This document shows positions 53,526-63,998 of a stretch of 64,000 bases of DNA, piece after piece. The position numbers and the translations under genes were made by a program. Positions within the stretch are counted from its first letter, which is position 1, and each line of letters starts with the position of its first letter. The stretch is from NCBI RefSeq assembly GCF_035083965.1, contig NC_089739.1, positions 7,428,001 to 7,492,000 of the forward strand, given 5' to 3'. The notes under the pieces were generated by a model. The model had not been told where the DNA came from and ran no database searches. It was given only the letters and a program-made list of their open reading frames with translations. This DNA comes from Branchiostoma lanceolatum. Its lineage: Eukaryota > Chordata > Leptocardii > Amphioxiformes > Branchiostomatidae.

Positions 53526-54207
53526 TAACGTCAGCAAAGTGGGTTTAGAAAGTAATCAAAAAGTTGTAGAGATGCGTGCGTGCGCCTGAAACATGCCTTG
53601 TTTTACGGCTAGGACAGCCTGGTACCGACTTAATTTATCTCCAAGCAGATGCAGTGTGTGTGTATGTGGGGGATCTGCATGTGTATGTGTATGTGTATAT
53701 GTTTATGTATATGTGTATGTGTATGTCAAAGTGTGCGTGCGTGTGCGTGCCATTCCCCGGTCTGCGATTCCCCGAATATCCACAATGAAGCATCGCCATA
53801 CTCCCTCAGTCATACAACTAGAGGGGCCGCGAATGCAGTATGGGTAAGGGGGTTAAGTTTGCCATCTCTGATTGTCTTGTATTCGCGTGTACGTGTGAGC
53901 CGTGCCCAAAGAGCCACAGAAATTAAACGTTGAATAATTGAAAAATACTAGCCAGAAAAATTTTGGCGGAATCCAAATATTTCATTACTCAGGACCTCTA
54001 TTTTGGTCGAATGGAATTAGCAAGGATAAAACCACGGAAAATGTTGCTCATCTTGAAAAGTCAGCCCATCAAGCAGCCCCCCCCCCCCCTGGCGCCCAAT
54101 GTTATATTGCCCCGTTAGATATTCCTCACACATCGATTTGTTCACTTGAAACAACAACCTCCTTGCTTGAAAGTTCATCTGTGTTGGTAGAAGTCATTAT
54201 GTATCAA

Positions 54208-54343
54208 AGTTAAGCTGCAATTTCCAACACAAGAAATTGGACTTTTTGACTGATAAACGCCAGTCTTTATCAAGGAATGAGCAATCCAGCGTCTCTGTGA
54301 CGTCACGTTAGTCGACATTTCTTGTGTTGAAAATTGCAGTTTA
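54208..54343. mobile_element. Small MITE-like element, 136 bp, ~30-bp inverted ends
   Basis: gttaagctgcaatttccaac at the left is the reverse complement (two differences) of the right end gttgaaaattgcagtttaac; cacaagaaat / atttcttgtg extends the match. Shares ctttatcaaggaatgagcaa with intron DNA near 4350. Confidence 0.75.
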
Positions 54344-54823
54344 ACGTACATCGAAGTGTTGTCCAGTGGCCGGATGTTTATCAGCGGATGAAGAGTTGAG
54401 CAAAACGCAAATGTAGTCAAGGGAAAGCGAATGTCCTTTATAAACAACTCATTTCGTACAAGATATGTACTCATCTAATAAATCCCGACAAGTGTTGAAT
54501 AACCAGGAGATGATGTTTGACCCAGGGCCCTAGAATACTTCTGGGTCATCTGGTCGTGACTTCCTGTTTGCTGGAGTGGTGAACGGCGTGGTAGCAGAGT
54601 TGTCCGCCCTTTCGAAAATCACCGTTACAGGGTCTTACAGGCGTCACATTAGCGTTTTTGTGCGAGGCTGGGGTTCAAGTTTGCTTAGGTAAGACGGTCT
54701 GCTGTATTTTTGGTACAAAAATCTGTCTGGATTTCAGATAAAAGAGCAGCATTTCGTGATTTGATGCTGCAGCTGCGTAGCCTGGTCACCAGTCTCTACG
54801 GGTCGGCTTTATATGTGTGTTTT

Positions 54824-54848
54824 ACCAAGGAGGTTTAACCTCCTTGGT
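54824..54848. repeat. Perfect short hairpin (12-nt arms)
   Basis: accaaggaggtt and aacctccttggt with a one-base centre. The same caaggaggtt motif forms the second hairpin at 55335-55367. Confidence 0.9.
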
Positions 54849-55334
54849 TTTACCGGGCCCAGTCTGCTATATTGACCCGCTTCTGTCAGATTATCTTCTT
54901 AGCCGTCATATAGAGTCGCAGCCACCGTAGTTTCCCCGCCACCGTAGATGGCGACGTAATTTCATCCAAGGCCGTAAACCAACACCCCGAGCGGGCTAAT
55001 CTGTCTCGGCGGGCGGGGTCACTCCCAGCGCCGTAGAGATATCGGGGAGCCGCCGATGGTATGGTTTCCAGGCTAGCAGCTGCGTGGCTTGTACTTGCAG
55101 CATCGGCTTGTGTCTGTAGCCTGAATATTAGTAATAATATAATAGTGGGTTTTAGAAGAACACAAGCCAACTCATTTTCACATATAGTCTTTGTAGATTG
55201 TACCATATTGTACCATGTTGTACCATTGTGCCTCCCAGTGTGCACCCTACTAAGACTTTTGGATAGTCGAAGGTTGCCACTTTAAGGTTCATACCGGTAA
55301 CCATGTAAAAAATCTGTGTTCTGCTACCTTCAAC

Positions 55335-55367
55335 CAAGGAGGTTAAATACTGTATTTAACCTCCTTG
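55335..55367. repeat. Perfect short hairpin (16-nt arms)
   Basis: caaggaggttaaatac and gtatttaacctccttg around a single base. Lies 260 bp before the zinc-finger start codon. Confidence 0.9.
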
Positions 55368-55619
55368 CTTCAACCAAGGACCTATATAAGACGTATAATG
55401 TCCTTGCTTCAACAAGCCTCTGTTGGAACTGCAGACCGACAGAAACAAATTTTTTATTTGTCCTAGGAGTAGGGTTAAGAAAATTGCCATCAAGTAAGGT
55501 GCACCAATATACAAGTACATGTACATGTACTAGTACAGTATAACTACAAATCTACTGCCTCTTGTTTTAATCATCGTTAATCTTGTCGCTGCAGAAGAAC
55601 AGGAGGAGGATATAGGAGG

Positions 55620-56549
55620 ATGGCATCAACCAGCAATGCGCGGAGTTTGGATGACGTCGGGAGCAAGGCAAAAAAGGGTTCTCACGTGCGCTCTAACAGA
55701 GGAGAGAAACACTTCAGGTGTGAAGAGTGCAGGGGGCAGTTCTGTCAGCTGGGTCATCTAAAGAGACACATGCAGACTCACACAGGTGAGAAACCCTACA
55801 GATGCGAGGAGTGCAGCAGACAGTTTAGTCAGCTGGGTAATCTGAAGACCCACATGCGGACTCACACGGGTGAGAAACCCTACAGGTGCGAGGAGTGCAG
55901 CAGGCGTTTCAGTGGGCAAAGTGCTTTGAAGAAGCACAAGCGGACTCACACGGGTGAGAAACCCTACAAGTGTGAGGAGTGTAGCAGACAGTACAGTCAG
56001 CTTGGTGCTCTGAAGACCCACATGCGGACTCACACGGGTGAGAAATCCTACGGGTGTGAGGAGTGCAGCAGGCAGTTCAGTAGGCTGGGTGATCTGAAGA
56101 AACACATGCGGACCCACACAGGTGAGAAACCCTACATGTGTGAGGAGTGCAGCAGACAGTTCAGTAGGCTGGGTGATCTGAAGAAACACATGCGGACCCA
56201 CACAGGTGAGAAACCCTACAGGTGTGAGGAGTGCAGCAGACAGTTCAGTCAGCTTGGTGCTCTGAAGACCCACATGCGGACTCACACGGGTGAGAAAGCC
56301 TACAGGTGTGAGGAGTGCAGAAAGCAGTTCAGTGAACTGGGTCATTTGAAGATACACATGCGGACTCACACAGGGGAGAAACCCTACAAGTGTGAGGAGT
56401 GCAGCAGGCATTTCAGTGAACTGGGTCATCTAAAGAGACACATGCAGACTCACACAGGAGAGAGACCCTACAAGTGTGAGGAGTGCCGCAGGCAGTTCAG
56501 TCAGCTGGGTAATTTGAAGACCCATATGCGGACTCACATGGGTCAGTAG
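55620..56549 (+). CDS. C2H2 zinc-finger protein with ten tandem fingers
   Basis: Encodes 309 residues: a 35-residue basic/Ser-rich head without a recognisable KRAB, SCAN or BTB domain, then ten fingers joined by TGEKP linkers (variants TGEKS, TGEKA, TGERP) and a stop three residues after the last. Predicted nuclear DNA-binding protein. Reading contact positions -1, 2, 3 and 6 gives QGHR, QGNT, GSAK, QGAT, RGDK, RGDK, QGAT, EGHI, EGHR, QGNT. Position 2 is Gly in nine of ten fingers, so arrays arose by recent duplication; fingers 4/7 and 5/6 pair exactly. An acceptor (gctgcag) at 55594 suggests a non-coding 5' exon upstream. AATAAA at 58003-58008 is a possible poly(A) signal. The long antisense frame is an artefact. 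Confidence 0.93.
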   Translation: MASTSNARSLDDVGSKAKKGSHVRSNRGEKHFRCEECRGQFCQLGHLKRHMQTHTGEKPYRCEECSRQFSQLGNLKTHMRTHTGEKPYRCEECSRRFSGQSALKKHKRTHTGEKPYKCEECSRQYSQLGALKTHMRTHTGEKSYGCEECSRQFSRLGDLKKHMRTHTGEKPYMCEECSRQFSRLGDLKKHMRTHTGEKPYRCEECSRQFSQLGALKTHMRTHTGEKAYRCEECRKQFSELGHLKIHMRTHTGEKPYKCEECSRHFSELGHLKRHMQTHTGERPYKCEECRRQFSQLGNLKTHMRTHMGQ

Positions 56550-56959
56550 CGGGTTTGAATTCGAAGGATTGCAAATACCCCTTTTTTTTTAATGTAAGGG
56601 TTTTTGAGAAAAGTGTTTAGTTTAGACATTGTATACTCAGATTATTGATAATCTCCATATGTATAATCTTACATCACTTAAGTATTTAATTGGTGCTGAT
56701 AATCTTGCTGATAGTGGTACCTTAGTTCCCAGGTTGTGAGGTTGCCACGAATGACGAAACGTATTATTATCAATAATAGTATTATTTTTCTTTGTTGATT
56801 TCCTAGATCCTACCTTCCAATTAAGTTTCCAGGTTCCCACTTATTATAACCACCATGTTAAGTTGTTTTTTTATCGAGTGGGTTTGTTTCATGTTAAAGT
56901 CAAACATTATGTTAACATGCTTGTTATTTTGTAACTTCAACTTATGTATTTGGTTTGAA

Positions 56960-57477
56960 AACCTTTCAAATCTTAGGGATCTTGTTATAATATGTTTTAA
57001 AGGAAAGCTACACAAAAAATTGAAAATCCTTCTATGCTATGCTTAATATATTCCAAAGTCAAATTCTTACTTGAAGTTGTTTCACATAAGTCTGTTATAG
57101 TTCTGGGATTTTCCACAGTTTGCAACTTATGCCGTGCTGACGCCTTCTCATCTGATGATTGAATTAAATGATGTCAGTGTTTCAAATTTTTCGCCTGATG
57201 ATTGAATTTTAGAACACTGACGTCATATAATACAATGATCAGGTGAAAAATTTGAAACACTGACGTCATGTAATTCAACTATCAGGTGAGAAGGCGTCAG
57301 CACGGCATAAGTTGCAAACTGTGGAAAATCCCAGAACTACGACGGACTTATGTGAAACAACTTCAAGTAAGAATTTGACTTTGGAATATATTAAGCATAG
57401 CATAGAAGGATTTTCAATTTTTTGTGTAGCTTTCCTTTAAAACATATTATAACAAGATCCCTAAGATTTGAAAGGTT
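56960..57477. mobile_element. 518-bp near-perfect palindrome (fold-back element)
   Basis: The left arm from aacctttcaaatcttaggga and the right arm ending tccctaagatttgaaaggtt are reverse complements over the whole 259-bp half, with only a handful of mismatches near the centre (57218/57219). No spacer and no coding frame. Size and structure suit a fold-back/MITE insertion or an inverted duplication. It lies between the zinc-finger stop and a possible poly(A) signal. Confidence 0.9.
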
Positions 57478-58095
57478 AGCTGTGATAGCAATAGAACTGT
57501 AGGAGACAAATGTACAGATGCTTGTTGAAAGACTGGTTTTGTTACTATCTACCCATGGCCGTGTGATATTAATGGATGGTACCTATTTACATTTACTGTA
57601 GTGTTAGTGCCATCAGTTATGCCTGTTATACTTGCGGCAAGTTGCCTAGTTCATGTAGGTACAGGCTTCTTTTCCTTTCTTTGTTGCATTGGTTTGTTGA
57701 GTATTTTGTATACGTGTAGCGAAGTAAGTTGTTCGATTCGAATGAGTCTGTTATTAACTAGAAGATCACTTTCAAACTGATGTAACTGCCAAGGATTGAT
57801 AGATGTGAAACATGAGGATAACCTTTCTTATCAAAGTAGCCATCAGAACTAAATTCAATTTGTCATCTTTTGGAGTGATATTTGAACATACAGGCTCTTT
57901 TTGTTTTGAGTCTGAATTTGAGTTATTTCACATAGGCAGTGGTGCTATATTGTTGGTCTAGCAATTCTGTTACATAATCTGTTCAAGTCATTTGTTTCTT
58001 TCAATAAAGTTGTTTCATGTACACTTGTTACCTTTGCCGAGAAGGTTATATTATAGGTTGCACCAGCTGTGGAGTGGGTCTACATGTATGTCAAG

Positions 58096-58525
58096 AGCAT
58101 AACTCTAGAAACTTTTGATGGATCTTCGTGATATTTGGTAGGTTAGTAGCCATTGTAAGAACAAAGCTCAAGTTCGAAAATAGTTCACCTGGCGTTTTCC
58201 TACAGTACTGCAGTGGACTTTGTATGTTTATGTGTTTGTATGTAGACAATATAACTCAAGGAACTGTTGATGGATCTGCATGATTTTTGGTGGGTGCATA
58301 GTAATTGTGGAAATGGAGGCCAAGTTCAAAATTGGGTCACCTGGCATTTTCCTACGGTACTGCAGCGGGCTGTGTATGTATGCGTAATTGTAGACAGTAT
58401 ACCTCGAGGAGCTGTTGATGGTTGTGCATGATATTTAGTAGATGGGTAGGTTTCTTGAAGGGAAAGGTCAAGTTCAATGATGGGCGTCCTAGCAGGTACC
58501 TTAGATACTGCAGCGTAGCTTCAAA
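58096..58525 (+). repeat. 149-bp tandem repeat, three diverged copies
   Basis: Copies begin near 58096, 58245 and 58394. Each has (t)ataactc..gga(a)ctgttgatgg near the start and tactgcag(t/c)g near the end. Divergence is ~20-25%, so the array is old. Non-coding. Confidence 0.85.
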
Positions 58526-58735
58526 GTTTGAGGTCAAATTTTCTGCAAGTGCTACAGTCAAGTAGACATTATCAGACATAAAACATGCAAATGAGGGCCT
58601 CATTTATATAGTTTATGAGAGAATGCTACAATAGCCTGCTTTGCTAAGATAAGACTTTCATACTTTGTTATTCATAGTGTTGAGTTGTTACGCTGTCATG
58701 ATCATCCTCAGTCACTCACTCAGTGGTCTATTCGG

Positions 58736-58880
58736 TGTGTGTGTGTGTGTGCGTGTTTGTGCATGTGTGAGTGTGCATGCATGCGTGCGTCTGTGAGCAT
58801 GTGTGTGTCTGTGTGTGTGCATGTGTGTGTGTGTGCATGCAAGTGTGTGTACGTGTGTGTGTTTGTGAGAATATGTATGT
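58736..58880 (+). repeat. GT-rich microsatellite
   Basis: Imperfect (gt)n with gcat and gagt interruptions. Both Cys/Val-rich open frames across it are low-complexity artefacts. Confidence 0.95.
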
Positions 58881-59403
58881 GTTTTCGAGATCGGATGAAA
58901 GCTTGCAGTTCGTGGCTAGAACTTTATTTGCAGTAGTGGACTTTTCATCTTCTTTCTTCTTCTTTGGCAGTCCAGTCTCGGAAGACTATCTGTGCGCCTC
59001 TGGAGTTCTCTTGTGACTTCTGATGTGGCTTTTCATGGTCAGGTATATTACCATATGAATAAAAACTAAGCACACGGGTAGAAAAAAGTCAGCATTGCTA
59101 TTGATGAAGGGAAGATTCATGCCTACAGGATAAGGAAATACAGTTTGAAATTTTATTCTAGATGCTACCTAAAAAGATAGATTTCTTTTGCGTTATGTAT
59201 GGAAGACTGGGCCGTGATTTAAAAGCTTGAAGTATGGCCCTGTGTAACCCGCCAGAACCAACTCAAATTGTGGTGAGTTCACCCAAAACCAACATGCCAT
59301 TAAGGTATATTATCATAATTTACCCAAATGGCTATGTCTGCTCTAAATTAACCCGTATATCGGGGAGGAATCAAACGTACCTTTTCAAACGTTTCAGTTG
59401 TTG

Positions 59404-59766
59404 GACCACAAATGAAAATTCTACAGAGCTACTCTGGGCTTCAGGGAAGATAATTTCGAGTTATGCCGTTCCTTGGAACGACAGCCTCCCAGTTTTGGGA
59501 GAAGATGCCATCCCAACTGGGTTGGTATGTGCGAGCCTTGGACGGCTGAGCTGAGCTGTCCTATGGCTTAGGAGATCACTAGTTCTCTGTCTGGGAACTT
59601 AGTGTCTCAAAAAACAAGGACCCTCCGTGTTGCCCTCAAGGCCAGTCTGGCCACGCCAGGCTGTGTCGCAAGACGTTACGTAACACGATGTCGCATTAGG
59701 TCAGGATTATGTGAAATAAAGCCAAAATATAACAAAATGTAATCATTATAAGTTCATTTTCCCACA
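59404..59766 (+). repeat. Direct repeat copy 1 of the 59.3-60.8 kb element
   Basis: Runs from gaccacaaatgaaaat to cattttcccaca. Includes gtgaaataaagccaaaatat near the end, which may act as a poly(A) signal, and the near-palindrome ctggccacgccagg. Confidence 0.85.
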
Positions 59767-60232
59767 AATGAAGACTTGATTTGAAAGATTGATGAGAAAA
59801 TGCTGTATAATGCCATATTGGTATAACGTTACGTAAGGGCGGGAATTTGGTACTTACATCAGTCGGTAAGTTTGATATCATACGGCGAAGATATGAGGTC
59901 ACATTTATTCCACTTTCGCCTACGATGTACCGCGGTCGAAACTGTTGTACAATGAAACGTTACGATAATTCTAACTGCCTGTGTTGATTCCAATGAAACA
60001 GACTGGTTATCTAATTAATCACACCTGAGTCTAATGAACGGTGGATGCACTGCTACTGTCGTAATTTGTTAATATAGGTATGTTCTATCGGAAAATACAT
60101 CTTATAAGTGTTATGTTTAACATTGTAAGTTACTGCTATAATAAAACATATTTGATAGAGTTGTTAAGAGATTCTTGGCGTCGGATTGCTGATGTTGGAT
60201 ACTGTAATTTATCAAAACTATCTTCACGATCA

Positions 60233-60590
60233 GACCACAAACGAAAGTGACAGAGAGCTAGTCCGGGCCCTTGCCGTAACAACTTCTGGTTATGTCGTTC
60301 CTTGGAATGACAGCCTCCTTTTGGGAGAAGTGTTAGCCCTTCGGGTTGACAAGTGCGAGCCTTGGACGGCTGAGCTGAGCTGTCCTATGGCTTAGGAGAT
60401 CACTAGTTCTCTGTCTGAGAGCTTAGTGTCTCAAAAAACTAGGGCTCTTTGCGGTGCCCTCAAGGCCGGTCTGGCCACGCCAGGCTGCGTCGCAAGACGT
60501 CACGTAACACGATATCGCATTAGGTCAGAATTATGTGAAATAAAGTCAAAATATAACAAAATTTAATCATTATAAGTTCATTTTCCCACA
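60233..60590 (+). repeat. Direct repeat copy 2 of the 59.3-60.8 kb element
   Basis: Partner of 59404-59766, same orientation, 829 bp away. The last ~250 bp are the best conserved part. Confidence 0.85.
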
Positions 60591-60975
60591 ATTTCCCTGA
60601 CTCTTCTTCCCCTACCCTCAATACAAGGTTTAATATTGAATGCAAATTCTATCGGCGCTATTGACAACCTTTTATAACCCCAGCCCCACCTACACCCCCG
60701 GAATTCCTTACACTACCTTAAGGGCAGGCATCTTTCGTTCGTGGTCTGGACATTAAAAAGACCATTTGGGTAAATTATGTTGATATACACCTGTAACACA
60801 GGTGAGTGTAATTAATCTGAATGTAATAATTGACTTATTGAGAAACTATGAAGACTGGTCAGGACATCTATCAATCAATTTGATCGTAGGCAAACTCCGG
60901 AGGCCCAGTAGCTGACGTGAGGATACAAAAAGACCTTTAAGCAGAAGCAAAGAAACAGTTCAAAGAAAAGTATTC

Positions 60976-60981
60976 TTTATT
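60976..60981 (-). terminator. Candidate poly(A) signal AATAAA for the minus-strand zinc-knuckle gene
   Basis: tttatt on the plus strand is AATAAA on the minus strand, followed by an A/T-rich then GT-bearing stretch. It lies 1.77 kb after the zinc-knuckle stop codon, with no better candidate closely linked to a gene. Confidence 0.35.
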
Positions 60982-62753
60982 CAATACTTTAGACATAAAC
61001 AAGAAAAGAAGGTAATAAAAACACATCTACTGAATCTAATTCTGTCATAAATGCTACTGCCAGAAATCTAACAAAGGAACAACGTCCAAAGTGTACATTG
61101 AAACGAACTCTCTCGTGCTTATATGCATTCACACTATCACTTAAGATATAAAAACAAACCTTATTTCAGTTAACATTAAATATTTTGTTATTTGTAACGC
61201 TTCTAAACCTCAACATCCAAAACTTGACTAAATACACACAAGTTGATTACAGATGCATGCAAAGCATGGCCACCTTGTGAGGTTTCTAACAATAACAGCA
61301 GAACGGATAACTCTACTTACAATAAGATAGAAAATATATCTATTTATTCATTTATCTATTTGTTTATTTAACACATCATCCTCTCACTGACTTATTGTAA
61401 GCCTTTAGATATGCACATGATTTACTTATGAACGTTTTCCGTTATGACCCTTTTTGTGCAAAGGCGGTACAAATAAACGTAACAAGAAAGTAAACAAGAA
61501 GCGCAAGACAGAGAAATTAACAAACTTTTACTTTTCACTATCAGAGAAGTAACAAATCATATTCACAGAACAGAAAAAGGACAGAACTGGCCACCTAAGG
61601 GCGATCTCATCGCGACGGGCATCAGGAGTACGACCCCTCCTTACCAGAACTGTCAACATAAAAGGCAAATCAAAACTTTTCGGAGGATAGATACAATACC
61701 TGTTAAAGACTTCTCACTTTCGTTGTCCATATCCGGTCCAGGCCAAAACACTTTTTCCACCTAATCGTCAAATCCAAATCATATCCAAATTCAATGTCCA
61801 TTTCAATGCATTTGTCAAGTCAAGTTAAAGTGAAGTATACAGATATCATGTAAAGGACTGATATTAGTTCATTTGAAATTGTGACCACAAAAGGCCTTCC
61901 GCCGCAAACAAAAACACAAGTAATTGACTGAATCCACAGGACTAGGTTTCGGAGGAAGCTTTCAGTTCTTATCATCGGTCGGGTAAGACTAAACATGGGA
62001 AAACATGACAAACAATACCTTGCTTTGTTCACAATTTTGATTCTTACTTAGGACGTGTTCATTAAAGTAATGTTTGGTCGAAAACTACTATGTCTTAGAC
62101 TCTTATTTTCAGTGCATAGTCTTGGGCAGAGGCCCCCCAGGCGTCAACATGGTTAGCGGAAAACTACCCGCGCCGACCCATGAAAATACACCCAGGCATT
62201 GGAAGAGATAGCCGGAGACTACCTCGACCCATCCCCGGTTTGTGCAATAGCCTGCCCAGATACGCCCCAATACTAATGTGAGCATTTTCATAAATAAGCC
62301 CAGTAAGCCAAAGGTTCAAAAGGAGAGACACGGCCTCTCTCTAGTCAACATAGCGGTACGAGGACGGTACATAACTTTACCGTTAAATCTAGGGTTATAT
62401 GCACGATCATTCACAGCGGCCGCCCAGACATCGTAGGAGATAGAGGAGATCTACCTCTGCCGACCGGTCAGGCACAGACCCGATTATGATCAAACACCAT
62501 ATTTTTCTTGATTATTCAGAATCAATACTCTGTGGAAAAAGACAAGGCTGAACGTACATGTAAACACAACATGGGAAAACCGTCAAGAAGAGAAGGGCAT
62601 CATGAAACATCTCAGCGGGACTCAAATACAATGCTTGCGAAAGTCAGCGGCGTCAAACCATGATCTGATCAAAAACAATCATAAATGATGTATCAAATAT
62701 ACAATCAATTTGGATATGATTTTGTCCAATAACCCCATTTAGAAGGAGAGAGA
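60982..62753 (-). other. Probable 3' UTR of the zinc-knuckle gene
   Basis: No gene-like frame. Two diverged segments around 62190-62240 and 62425-62475 share ccag(g/a)cat..ggagatag...ctacctc, a small internal duplication. Otherwise AT-rich. Confidence 0.4.
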
Positions 62754-63998
62754 TTAGCGTACGAACCATGATTCCAGCGCTCTGCGTCTTGTCTGCAGGA
62801 CTTCCAACGGGTGTTGTAAACATATGTGTGAAGCCCACTCGGAGGGGGACTTACTTAGATGTTCACAAGACGGGCACAAACACTTCAGGGCAATTAGTTT
62901 ATTTTCATGGTGGACTTTGTTATGATTTGAGAACTTTTTGTAGGGACAGTGGAAATCTCTGCCACTACACGGCTTTTCGTTACACTTAATTTCCACGTCG
63001 TTATTGACGAGCTTGCTCCTTGCGAGTTTTTCTTTTGCTTTATCGATCAAAGCTGTATCATCTACCGATGTTTTCTTTTTTGGAGCATGAGAAACTGATT
63101 CCTCGCTAGAGTCAGTGACGGGACGAGATCTTTTATTGGAGTGTATCTTCCATGGGGCTTCCATGTCAACATCATTTTCGGCATTAGGAGTCTGTTCTTG
63201 GCTGCCTGTACCTACGTTTGGAGAATATGAGGGCGAATTGTCGTCCTTTCTCTCAGAAGTACTAGCCCTTTTTTTAGCCTGAACTGGCTTCCCACTTTCT
63301 CCTTGTTCACATTTTTCTTTCTTTTTGTCCTCTTGGCTTTCACTTGTTGACGTGAAAGATTCAATATGGTCCGAGGACTTCTGGTCTTCTACACTTTCTG
63401 GATCATTTATATTCTCACTTTCCTCGTCATCTTGTATTTCTCCATCCTCGATATCTTCACTATTCTTTCTTGCTTTCTCAAAACATGACATACATACAAT
63501 TTTCTCGTCAGTAGCACAACCATCACAACTCTCCATTCTACCATCACCTATCTTTATCTCTTTTTTACAATCACCACACTCCGCCTTTTCGTTGACACTG
63601 ACAGCATATACGCAATTGCAAGTCAAACATTCGATGGTTATTTCATCTACTCCTAGATCTTTTGCATTGGAGCTTTTTTCCTCTGAGTGTACAACTATCT
63701 TTTCAGAAGTACTAGCATTTACATCTACATGTTCATCTGAAGATTTGTCATTTTTCTTTTCGCTGTCATTCTTCACCTGTTCTGTAGCATTACTCGGACT
63801 TGTCCAGTTATTGCCCGGTGAAATTACTCTGGCATAGGACTTTGGACAGTTTTTGAAGGTGTGACCCTCATCGTTACATACTGTACATTTAATCTCTTTA
63901 TCGCATTCAGAAGCTACATGACCAAAGTCAAGGCATTTGTTGCACTTCTTGTACGGACATTGAGCGAAGAAATGATCATTTTCGCCACATTTATTGCA
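62754..63998 (-). CDS. CCHC zinc-knuckle protein, C-terminal part (runs off the right edge)
   Basis: Open frame of 414 codons, no intron, continuing beyond the window; the ATG-less start inside the window is not the true one. Three CCHC knuckles (CX2CX4HX4C) begin at the edge: CNKCGENDHFFAQC, CNKCLDFGHVASEC and CTVCNDEGHTFKNC. Then YARVISPGNNW, a module of four CXXC pairs (CLTCNCV, CGDCKKE, CDGCATD, CMSC), a long acidic Ser-rich region, the phrase APWKIHSNKRSRP with basic clusters, and a C-terminal CPSC...H...C/H zinc-finger-like end. Knuckles of this type bind single-stranded nucleic acid in cellular ZCCHC/CNBP proteins and in retrotransposon Gag/ORF1 proteins. No reverse transcriptase follows in the 1.8 kb downstream. 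It may be a Gag-like ORF1 or a captured host gene; I cannot tell which. Confidence 0.75.
   Translation of the reverse strand, partial: CNKCGENDHFFAQCPYKKCNKCLDFGHVASECDKEIKCTVCNDEGHTFKNCPKSYARVISPGNNWTSPSNATEQVKNDSEKKNDKSSDEHVDVNASTSEKIVVHSEEKSSNAKDLGVDEITIECLTCNCVYAVSVNEKAECGDCKKEIKIGDGRMESCDGCATDEKIVCMSCFEKARKNSEDIEDGEIQDDEESENINDPESVEDQKSSDHIESFTSTSESQEDKKKEKCEQGESGKPVQAKKRASTSERKDDNSPSYSPNVGTGSQEQTPNAENDVDMEAPWKIHSNKRSRPVTDSSEESVSHAPKKKTSVDDTALIDKAKEKLARSKLVNNDVEIKCNEKPCSGRDFHCPYKKFSNHNKVHHENKLIALKCLCPSCEHLSKSPSEWASHICLQHPLEVLQTRRRALESWFVR

Larger units (their letters stand above)
52886..55594. other. Upstream region between the divergent mosaic and zinc-finger genes
   Basis: Holds the nested MITE/SINE, a GT run (53650-53760), a small TIR element (54208-54343) and two hairpins (54824, 55335). 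A segment ending cttag/gtaagac at 54688 could be a non-coding first exon of the zinc-finger gene. No coding gene seen. Confidence 0.5.
59306..60787. mobile_element. Possible composite element: 26-bp inverted ends enclosing two direct repeats
   Basis: tatcataatttacccaaatgg at the left recurs inverted at 60762-60787 with about two differences. Inside are two ~360-bp direct repeats (59404-59766 and 60233-60590) about 83-88% alike by eye, both with gccttggacggctgagctga and ending cattttcccaca. No transposase frame. The repeats are not clean LTRs because their starts differ. Confidence 0.5.
56550..60954. other. Gene-poor stretch with repeats
   Basis: Between the zinc-finger gene and the minus-strand zinc-knuckle transcript I find only the palindrome, the 149-bp array, a GT run and the 59.3-60.8 kb repeat pair. 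No protein-coding frame is convincing. Confidence 0.5.

Noticed and set aside
55758-56429. Minus-strand 223-residue frame opposite the zinc fingers
   Set aside because: Antisense of 84-bp finger repeats; no known protein features.
59404-60590. LTR retrotransposon with 360-bp LTRs
   Set aside because: The direct repeats do not share clean TG...CA ends, their 5' parts differ, and only ~465 bp without coding sequence lies between them.
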